NCBI RefSeq assembly: GCF_002949735.1
Contig: NZ_CP026681.1
Coordinates: forward strand, 6,912,501 to 6,976,500
Origin: Nostoc sp. 'Peltigera membranacea cyanobiont' N6
GTDB lineage: Bacteria > Cyanobacteriota > Cyanobacteriia > Cyanobacteriales > Nostocaceae
DNA: 64,000 bases
Direction: 5' to 3'
This document shows, piece after piece, positions 45,643 through 54,100 of this stretch. The notes beneath the pieces are model-generated. The model was not told the DNA's origin, searched no databases, and saw nothing but the letters and a program-made list of their open reading frames with translations. A program made the position numbers and the translations under genes. Each line of letters opens with the position of its first letter. Positions within the stretch are counted from its first letter, which is position 1.

Positions 45643-46821
45643 CTAGAAAATATCTCCCGGATCTGCGGAACGGAGTTTATTGATGGCAAGCGCTCCAGAA
45701 GTAATACACATGAGAACTGTTGAAGTTAAGACTATCAATGCATTATTAGTGGTCATAAGTATTGGTAATTTAGTCGCTTCTGCTGCAAAACTATATAACA
45801 AGACAGAAGTAATAAATCCTGGTATATAACCTAAGATTGCCAAGATTAAAGCTTGCTGAAATACCACATTCAACAAATATCTATTGGCATAACCAATTGC
45901 TTTTAAAGTGGCGTAAGCAACGAACTGTGTAGCAATATTGCTGTAGAGAATTTGATAGACAATAACCACACCAACAACCGCAGCCATTGTCAGCATCAAG
46001 TTAAGAATAAAACCAATGGGGGTTCTAACAGCCCAATATTTTTTTTCAAAATCAATGAAGCCTTGGCGGGTAAAGACTTGGACATCATTAGGCAAACTTG
46101 CTTGCAAACTTTTTAGTACTGTTTCTGCATTAGTACCAGGTTTGAGGGAAATCAAACCGATATCTATCATATCTGCCGGACGAGTATTGGGATTTATCCT
46201 CAAAAAAGTTGAGTCACTAACAAGCAAATTTCCGTCTACCCCAAAGGAAGGCCCTAATGTGAATAAGCCGCCAATTCTGACTCTATAGCCAATTAATGAA
46301 TTGAAGGGAAATATTTCAATTGTCTGTGCAGTATCTCCAGCATCAAATTTTTCAGCTATTGGGCCAAACTCTGGGCGAGAACCTCGGTCAAAAAGTACGA
46401 CATCAGGAATTTTTAGTTTATCTAAATTTTTCTCCACTTCTGGGAGATTCATCACAGGTCTACCTGGATCGAAACCAATAACATATATTGAATATTTCTC
46501 ACTAGTTGCCGGATTTTTCAGTTTAGCAAATTGTAAATACATAGGGCTAACTGACTCAACGCCATCAAACCCCAGAGATTGGTACAAACGAGTCCGTGAA
46601 AAGCTTTGATTTGAGGTTAAAGATTTGTATTGCGAACTAACTACAAATAAATCTCCCTTGAGATTTTGATGCACTGCGGTTGCACTGGAATAAAGAGCAT
46701 CTTGAAAACCAAGTTGCACAAACATTAGCAGTACAATAAAACCAATCCCGGCTACAGCTATTAGTAAACGAAATTTTTGCTGGGCTAGCTGTAGCCATGC
46801 TAAAGGAATTTTGAAATTCAT
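45643..46821 (-). CDS. hgdC: DevC-type ABC exporter permease subunit
   Basis: A 392-residue protein of the DevC/FtsX-like permease class. There is one helix near the N-terminus (LLIAVAGIGFIVLLMFVQLG), a large extracytoplasmic loop of about 230 residues (SSQYKSLTSNQSFSRTRLYQ onward), then three C-terminal helices (ILNLMLTMAAVVGVVIVYQI, AILGYIPGFITSVLLYSF, ALIVLTSTVLMCITSGALAI). With HgdB and a TolC-like outer-membrane channel it would export glycolipid to the heterocyst envelope. It follows hgdB by 74 bp that include TCATTTG repeats. No ATPase gene is adjacent, as for the all5347-all5346 pair in Anabaena. Confidence 0.88.
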   Translation of the reverse strand: MNFKIPLAWLQLAQQKFRLLIAVAGIGFIVLLMFVQLGFQDALYSSATAVHQNLKGDLFVVSSQYKSLTSNQSFSRTRLYQSLGFDGVESVSPMYLQFAKLKNPATSEKYSIYVIGFDPGRPVMNLPEVEKNLDKLKIPDVVLFDRGSRPEFGPIAEKFDAGDTAQTIEIFPFNSLIGYRVRIGGLFTLGPSFGVDGNLLVSDSTFLRINPNTRPADMIDIGLISLKPGTNAETVLKSLQASLPNDVQVFTRQGFIDFEKKYWAVRTPIGFILNLMLTMAAVVGVVIVYQILYSNIATQFVAYATLKAIGYANRYLLNVVFQQALILAILGYIPGFITSVLLYSFAAEATKLPILMTTNNALIVLTSTVLMCITSGALAINKLRSADPGDIF

Positions 46822-46829
46822 GGATTTAT

Positions 46830-46879
46830 TTGTCTTTTGTCATTGGTAATTTGTCATCGGTCATTTGTCATTTGTCAAT
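46830..46879. repeat. Degenerate 7-bp repeats (TCATTTG type) between hgdB and hgdC
   Basis: TTTTGTCATTGGTAATTTGT is followed by CATCGGTCATTTGTCATTTG. It fills most of the 74-bp spacer and is the same heptanucleotide family as 38245-38274. Confidence 0.75.
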
Positions 46880-46895
46880 GACTTATGCCAATTGA

Positions 46896-48104
46896 CTAAA
46901 TATGAATGGCGACATCTACCTGTAAATTAGTTAAACGAGCTACGCGCTCACTATCTGCGGGATTATCGATGGATATTTTCACTTCAACTATTCTGCGATC
47001 TGTGTCTGAACCGGGGTTGAGGCTGAAGATGTTTTGCTTGTCAACTTGCCAACCAATCTCTTTTACAGTTCCTTTTATTGTTCCAGTAAATGCAGTGCTG
47101 CTAATTGTGGCTTTTTGTCCTACACGCACTTTTTGAACATCGGTTTGATACACCTCTGCGATCGCAAACATTTGAGATGTTTTACCGATTTCAGCAAATC
47201 CTCTGCTGGTGCTGATGACTTCTCCGGCTTTGGCGTGGATTTTTAAAATTTTGCCATTTATGGGAGATTTGATATAGCTTAAATCCAAGTCGGCTTTTGC
47301 TTGTTGAACAGAAGTTGTGGCACTGTTGACTTCGGTTTGCGCGACTTGAACATCTACACCACGCACTTCACTAATACTGGTGAGTTGCGCTTCTGCTTGC
47401 TTGCGTTGTGCTTGGTATGTGTCTTGAGTCCGCTTGAGGGTGGCTTGGGCTTCTGTTAGCTGCTGTTGTGTAGTCTTGAGTTGCAAGGCTTTGGTATCTG
47501 CTACAGAAGCTGCGATCGCACCTTGTTTATATAATTGCTGATAGCGATCGTTCTCAGCTTGAGCGTTGTCTACTTCCGCCTGGATGCGATCGATTGTGGC
47601 CTGTTGGGTAGCAACGTCTCCTTTATATTGTGGCTCTAAACGCGCGATCGCAGCCTTTTGAGCATCAACATCTCCCGTTTTACCTCCAGATTTCACCTGC
47701 GCTAATTTAGCTTTAGCAACTTGCAGTTGGTCTAAAGCTTGTTGCAAAGCTGTTCTAGAACGACCATAATTTTCTAGATAAGCCAGTAATTGCCCTGCTT
47801 TAACCGTATCTCCTTCTTTCACTAACAGTCTATCTACTCGCACCCCATTATTGGAAGCAGGAGCAGTCAAAGATGTAACTTCGCCTTCTGGTTCCAAACG
47901 TCCCAAGGCGGTTATAGCAACTTTCGCAGGAGTCACAGCTTTTGGTGGATTCGCTGCTGGTGTCACAACTTTAGGTTTAGACCAAAACGGTACTAAACTA
48001 TAAAAAGCTATTAATCCGGCCGCTAGAGTGAGAGAAGCTGCTAAAATTACTTGCGATCGCCCTACGGGTTTTGTGAATAATCGGCTTTCTTTATTTACCG
48101 CCAT
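46896..48104 (-). CDS. hgdB: DevB-type membrane fusion protein (HlyD family)
   Basis: A 402-residue periplasmic adaptor. It has one membrane helix (about 19-41, VILAASLTLAAGLIAFYSLV), a biotinyl-lipoyl half (ITALGRLEPEGEVTSLTAPA, LLVKEGDTVKAGQLLAYLE), a long alpha-helical hairpin (about 115-245, Gln/Ala/Lys-rich), the second lipoyl half (YIKSPINGKILKIHAKAGEV) and a beta-barrel end (QVDKQNIFSLNPGSDTDRRI). This is the DevB subclass. It bridges the inner-membrane permease HgdC and an outer-membrane channel. It is the first gene of the seven-gene minus-strand run, so the promoter should lie in 48105-48998. Confidence 0.88.
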   Translation of the reverse strand: MAVNKESRLFTKPVGRSQVILAASLTLAAGLIAFYSLVPFWSKPKVVTPAANPPKAVTPAKVAITALGRLEPEGEVTSLTAPASNNGVRVDRLLVKEGDTVKAGQLLAYLENYGRSRTALQQALDQLQVAKAKLAQVKSGGKTGDVDAQKAAIARLEPQYKGDVATQQATIDRIQAEVDNAQAENDRYQQLYKQGAIAASVADTKALQLKTTQQQLTEAQATLKRTQDTYQAQRKQAEAQLTSISEVRGVDVQVAQTEVNSATTSVQQAKADLDLSYIKSPINGKILKIHAKAGEVISTSRGFAEIGKTSQMFAIAEVYQTDVQKVRVGQKATISSTAFTGTIKGTVKEIGWQVDKQNIFSLNPGSDTDRRIVEVKISIDNPADSERVARLTNLQVDVAIHI

Positions 48105-48998
48105 ATTTTCATTCCAATTCTGTTTTCTATGGGATAGCCTGGTTATATTTAGTCGATTAGATATAGACTCATCTGTAAATTACCAAGAGGGCTTTTCCTC
48201 TAGGGTTTCTACCTTAATAAACTGGATGTGTCTAAATTGGTTTTATATGAATTGTTGTAAGCTTTTACCGCCCAAACTCACTATTTTGGCGTGAAAATCA
48301 ATGGTGGTGTTACTTCAAAGCTTCCTAAGTTATATCCTAATTTGACATCTAATCCAGTAGCGTAAAATACATATTGCTAACCAGAAAACTTAACTCCCAA
48401 GAACAACGAAGCGCTAATAAAAAATGCAATCAAAACTTGGATAAACTTGTCATTAAGTATGACGTGGAAATTAATTTTTGTCAATGCGTTCACTTTGCAT
48501 AAGTCTTGATTATTTAACCAAATTTTTTCATCAGAGTAAAATCATAGACTAAAAAACTTTACTCATTATTAATCCTTAGTCTGCTAATTGAATACCAACA
48601 GATGGTTTTTTCTTAAGCAGATTTGATATTATTAACAGATTATTGTTAGCAAGGTTGTGTATCATAAGACATTTTCATCTATTTTGCTAACAGCATCCTA
48701 ATTCAATAAGCTTCAACTGAACTTATTACAGAATTATTTTATGAAGCTGAAGCTTATTTTATCTGCATTTTAGAATATTTTGTCGCCCTGACAGCAATAG
48801 ATAGTCTAGTAGGGCTAGTCTAAAAATCTGACTGGCTTGTTTATAAATAACTGCAAGACAAGAGCTAATAGTAGTAAACGTTATATTCCATCAATACTTG
48901 GGGTAAATTCCAAATCGGTGCAGTCAAGTAATTGTTGCTACTTTACTACCAAAGACATCATGGATAAATTAATTTGATAAGAACTACTGGCATTTTTT
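48105..48998. other. AT-rich non-coding region upstream of hgdB
   Basis: Nearly 900 bp without a convincing gene on either strand. It should contain the hgdB promoter. I looked for NtcA-like GTA-N8-TAC boxes and saw no convincing one. Several TTATTAAC-like AT tracts near 48560-48660 are not specific. Confidence 0.45.
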
Positions 48999-49445
48999 CT
49001 AAATTGATAATATATACAGTTCCCAAAAGTATTCTTCTTTTAAAAGACAAATGGCTTTATTCTTCCGATCGTTTAAAACAACGATCTCATAATTTCCGTG
49101 TTTCCAAATATGCAATAGCCAATTCTCTTGAGATAATATCTTTACCTTAGCCCAAGATAAACCGCTTAATCCTCCAATTGATATATAAATCTCCTTGCTA
49201 ATATTCAACTCCCATAGTCTTTCTTGAAACCACACACTAACCTCACAAAGAGGTACATCTTCAGCTATTTTTTGGGTAGGATTAATATCAAAATCTGCAA
49301 TTTTTTTCCAGATAGTTATAGGCGATGGAGATTCAGAATCTGCGAGATTATCGACAAACATCATGGAGCTACAACTAGATAAAAGATTGTTTAATTTTTT
49401 GAAATCTTGGTGTTTTTCCAGAAGATTTCTTAATTTTTCAGACAT
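48999..49445 (-). CDS. Hypothetical protein in the gap between the hgd and hgl operons
   Basis: A 148-residue soluble protein of normal composition: MSEKLRNLLEKHQDFKKLNN, ISIGGLSGLSWAKVKILSQE, HIWKHGNYEIVVLNDRKNKA. It resembles small conserved cyanobacterial hypotheticals but I cannot name a family. The coding region is AT-rich like its surroundings. It is on the same strand as hgdB but 895 bp before it, so it is probably a separate unit. Confidence 0.5.
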   Translation of the reverse strand: MSEKLRNLLEKHQDFKKLNNLLSSCSSMMFVDNLADSESPSPITIWKKIADFDINPTQKIAEDVPLCEVSVWFQERLWELNISKEIYISIGGLSGLSWAKVKILSQENWLLHIWKHGNYEIVVLNDRKNKAICLLKEEYFWELYILSI

Positions 49446-50060
49446 AAACTATCTCCGAATTAATACATAAAATTGTGAGACTATCTCTTTGTAAGAATGC
49501 ACTAAAAATTTTTAAATTATTGATTATGTGTGTATTTTTGCTCCTTTGAAGTTCGTTTTTCTTTCTCAGGCTTAAGTCAGAATATGGTTTGGCACATCTT
49601 CATACATAATTTGTATGAGAAACATCAGTTTGTAAATAACATTATTCTTTAAAATCAACATTACGTCTAATCTCACTCTTTGCTTTTTTTGACTAAGGTT
49701 GTCACAAGTGTATTTAGTGATATTTAAATTATTATCTGTGATAATTGCTACTGCAATCAATTACAATGCCGCTCGGTTAGTAAATGCAAAATCTAAAGTT
49801 TGCTTATGTTCAATTTTTACTGAAGATTTATATAACCTATATTATGTTTATCAAGCAACATACTAAAAATTAACATTTGCTTTATCAATCACCGCATTGC
49901 TTCTTAAGTTGACTTATATTGAAAAATAACCCAAAACTTTGACTCAATTATGATGCTTCTATGAAAAAATATATTTATGGTTGTTCAGTTTTTCTATGTA
50001 TTCATTGAATTGTTACTTACTATAGGAATCATATTTGATTTTTGAACAAAATTAGGTATT

Positions 50061-50139
50061 GTAGGGTGTGTTAGAACGCAGTTCGTAACGCATCAAACCC
50101 TTGATAATCGTGCGTTACGCTGTCGCTAACACACCCTAC
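50061..50139. repeat. GTAGGGTG-type hairpin repeat (79 bp)
   Basis: The ends GTAGGGTGTGTTAG and CTAACACACCCTAC are perfect inverted copies. The middle has CATCAAACCCTTGATAATCG and CGTTACGCTGTCG, shared with copies at 957, 23303 and 39492. Confidence 0.9.
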
Positions 50140-50768
50140 GTATCTTTTCATAAATCAAATACTAGTCCTATAGACAACAGATTTGTATTGTTAACTAATC
50201 CAGCAGAAATTTATGGTTAATGCGTAGATAAGAAAATATCTGACACATTTATAGAGTTATAAATTATACTTTTTTGCTTAATTTTATTCAAATTAACATC
50301 AGTATAGCGTTTCCCGGTCTGGTGAGATACAAGAATCCCACCCCCAACCCCCTCCCCGCTCTTCGAGAGAGGGCTATGAGATACCTCATTTGATTAGGAA
50401 AAGCTATAATTGTGGATGTTTATTTATAAAATAACTTTAAAGGAATGATTTAGTTTCTGTAAAGTATGCTAGTGTTTTTATTAATTCAATGCTTTAAAGT
50501 GGTTAGACAAACTAGTTATTTAATTAATATTTTGACATCAAAAATAACTAAAGATAACTGCTTTCCCATCACCGTCTGCTCGTTTAATTACTTTTTCAAC
50601 TTGCATAAACTCGGATTAAAGGTGGTGTCTTTTGTGTAACGAACTTGTCAACTTTGCTGGTTCAAGTAGCATAAAATATATTATCCCGAACGTTGAAATT
50701 GGCTATGACATTGCTCCAGATGCAGAACGTTGTCATTAACAACAGCTATGTTGCTCTGGTTAGCCTAG

Positions 50769-50981
50769 ATAATCAAAAACTTTCGGGTGAAAAACGTTTC
50801 TGTTCTCTTAGCTACTCCTCAGTTTCCACAACTCCAGTAGGATACCATTACTCAAAATCTCTACCATTACAAATGGATTAAATTAACTGGTCAAGCAGCT
50901 ATTACACTCCAAGACTATTTTACCAGTTTTAACAACGTCTTTGACCTATTGCCACAATTTAAAGAGTCTAGCGTTGGATAA
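50769..50981 (+). pseudogene. Possible decayed small gene upstream of hglE
   Basis: One frame reads KNVSVLLATPQFPQLQ, a TAG at 50838-50840, then DTITQNLYHYKWIKLTGQAA, ITLQDYFTSFNNVFDLLPQF and KESSVG before TAA. The part after the stop looks like real protein. A single CAG-to-TAG change would explain the interruption. A 62-codon frame at 50693-50881 overlaps it in another register and shares protein-like features at its start, so a frameshift is also possible. The family was not recognised. Confidence 0.35.
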
Positions 50982-51146
50982 CATTTTTTCGCGATCGCAA
51001 GCCGCGTATCCGCATAATTCGTAATTCTTAATTACTTTTTTGCCGGATTTTAGACATGCTAACTGCTTACAAAACCAGAGTTTTTGATTATTAGTAGGCA
51101 ACAGAAATTACTGTAGCTACACAATCCACAGTACTCACTATGACCT

Positions 51147-54100
51147 ATGTCTGCTTATTCAATTGATACTGCCTTAGCAGAGTTAGAAAGCCTTATAAAC
51201 AATTGTGAACAGGCTGTGATTAAGTCTATCGAGGGAAAACAAATGAAGCCAGAGAAACCAGTGTCAATTAACAGAATTAACAGACAATTACAACACAATC
51301 CTATCGCCATTGTTGGGATGGCTTCTCTATTACCTCAAGCCAGAAATTTACGGGAATACTGGCAAAATATAGTAAATAAAATTGACTGTATTACTGATGT
51401 TCCTTCCACTCACTGGAGCGTCGAAGATTATTACGATCCCAATCCTAGAACGACTGAAGATAAAACCTACTGTAAAAGAGGCGGGTTTCTTCCAGAGGTT
51501 GATTTTAACCCGATGGAATTTGGCATACCACCTAGCATTTTGGAAGTCACAGATGTATCGCAACTATTAAGTTTAGTGGTTGCGAAAGAGGCGATGGAAG
51601 ATGCGGGTTATGGCGAAAAACGTGATTTTAACCGCGAGATGGTTGGGGTAATCTTAGGCGTGGCGATGGCCAAGCAATTAGGAATGCCACTTTCTGCCAG
51701 GTTGGAATATCCGATTTGGGAAAAAGCGCTTAAAAGCAGTGGTTTATCTGACGAAGATACCAAAAAAATCGTTGATAAAATCAAAAGCGCTTATGTGAAG
51801 TGGGATGAGAACGCTTTCCCCGGAATGTTAGCAAATGTAGTCGCGGGTAGAATTGCCAACCGCCTCAATTTTGGCGGGATGAATTGCGTAGTTGATGCGG
51901 CTTGTGCTAGTTCCTTTGGTGCTTTAAAAATGGCAATCAGCGAACTAGTTGAGCATCGTTCTGATATGATGCTGACTGGTGGTGTTGATACCGATAACAC
52001 CATCATGGCTTACATCTCGTTCAGCAAAACACCGGCGGTTTCTCCTAGTGAAAACGTCAAACCTTTCGATGCTAAATCCGATGGGATGATGTTGGGTGAA
52101 GGTATTGGGATGATTGTCCTCAAACGTTTGGAAGATGCTGAACGGGACAACGATAAAATATATGCCGTAATTAAAGGTATTGGTACTTCCAGCGATGGGC
52201 GTTATAAGAGTATTTATGCTCCTCGCAAAGAAGGTCAAGTTAAAGCCTTAGAACGCGCTTACGAAGATGCCGGCTTCTCTCCCGCTACTGTTGGTTTGAT
52301 GGAAGCACATGGTACCGGTACAATGGCTGGAGATCCGACAGAATTCGGTTCTTTAAAAGACTACTTTGATCTACATGATGAGAAAAAGCAGCATATCGCT
52401 TTGGGTAGTGTGAAATCACAAATTGGACACACAAAAGCGGCTGCGGGTGCGGCGAGTTTGATTAAAACTGCTTTGGCTTTACATCACAAAGTATTACCAC
52501 CGACAATTAATATCACTGAGCCAAACCCCAAACTCAACATTAAAACTTCATCCTTTTATTTGAATACCGAAACTAGACCTTGGATTCGTCCAGAAGGAGA
52601 AGCGCCAAGACGTGCGGGTGTAAGTTCTTTCGGCTTTGGCGGAACCAACTATCACGTCGTTTTGGAAGAATATGAAGCCGACCAAAACGCCGCTTACCGC
52701 TTACACAGTGATGCTAGTGAAGTGCTGTTGTTTGCTCCTACAGTAGACCAATTGTTGAGCAAATCTGAAGACATTTTAGGTAAGTTGCGTTCACGAAGTG
52801 ACTCCGCAGGAGTATCGCCAGATGCACTCAGACACTACTCACAATTAGTCAATGAGTGCAAATCACAACAAATTCCCCTCTCTGCTGCCAGATTTGGGTT
52901 TGTAGCCGAGAATCTGGAAGAAGCTTGCAAGTTGCTGCAAACTAGCATTGACTGGCTGAAACTCAAAGGAACAGCAGCATCTTGGGAACATCCCCAAGGG
53001 ATTTATTACCGCGCTTCTGGTATGGAGTTGGGCGGAAAAGTTGTCTCCCTATTTTCTGGACAAGGTTCGCAATACTTGGAGATGGGACGCGAACTGGTGA
53101 TGAATTTTCCTTTGATGCGCCGTCTGCATGGTTATATGGATAGCCTGTTAATCAAAGATAATTTGCAGCCGCTTTCAGAAATAGTTTTCCCTCATCCTGT
53201 GTTTGGAGAGGCAGAAAAGAATGTCCAAATTGCTGCCTTACAACGCACAGAATACGCTCAACCAGCCATCGGGGTGTTGAGTGCAGGGATGTACAGCATA
53301 TTGCAACAAGCTGGGTTCAAGTCAGATTTTGTGGCGGGACATAGCTTTGGTGAACTAACAGCGCTATGGGCTGCGGGGGTTTTGAGTACTGAAGATTACT
53401 TGTTCTTAGTGAAAGCTAGGGGTCAAGCAATGGCTGCACCCGAAGATCCGGATCATGATGCGGGTAGTATGCTGGCTGTCAAAGAAGACATCAGCAAAGT
53501 GGAAGCAGTGCTGAGACATTTTCCGCAAGTTGCGATCGCTAATCAAAATTCCCCAACTCAGTTTGTCTTGGCTGGGCCTACCGCAGAAATAGCGAGAATC
53601 AAAGAGGCTTTACACGAGAAAGGATATACAGCTGTATTGCTACCTGTTTCAGCAGCTTTCCATACACCGCTAATCGCCTTTGCTCAGAAATCATTTGCGA
53701 TCGCCACCAAGTCTGTCAAATTCCAAAGTCCCAAAATCCCTGTTTACAGCAACGTTACCAGTAAGCAGTATCCCAAAGAAGCCCAAGGTATTCAAAAAAT
53801 CCTCGAAAGCCACCTTTCCAATTCAGTACTGTTTAAGCAGGAAATTGAAAATATCTATGCAGCCGGTGGTACTTGCTTTGTGGAATTTGGGCCGAGAAGA
53901 ATTCTCACCAACTTAGTCAAAGATATCCTTGGCGATCGCCCACACATCACTGTATCTCTGAACCCTAGCGCTCAAAAGAATAGCGATCGCTCTTTGCGAG
54001 AAGCAGTTGTGCAGTTGCGAGTAATTGGCTTGGCTTTGAATAACCTCGATCCTTACCAACTTCCCCAAACTATCCCCCCAATTGAGACGAAGAAGACATT

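Larger units (their letters stand above)
49446..51146. other. 1.7-kb gene-poor region upstream of hglE
   Basis: AT-rich DNA with one hairpin repeat (50061-50139) and a stretch with a protein-like but broken frame (50769-50981). A CCCACCCCCAACCCCCTCCC tract near 50339 is a common intergenic repeat fragment. It must carry the hglE promoter and any developmental control sites, but no NtcA-type box could be recognised with confidence. Confidence 0.45.

Noticed and set aside
49572..49760. 62-codon minus-strand frame
   Set aside because: AT-rich spacer with no ribosome site and no protein-like pattern.
48105..51146. NtcA binding sites (GTA-N8-TAC) near hgdB and hglE
   Set aside because: Scanned by eye; candidates had wrong spacing (for example GTA-N12-TAC at about 51094), so none is reported.
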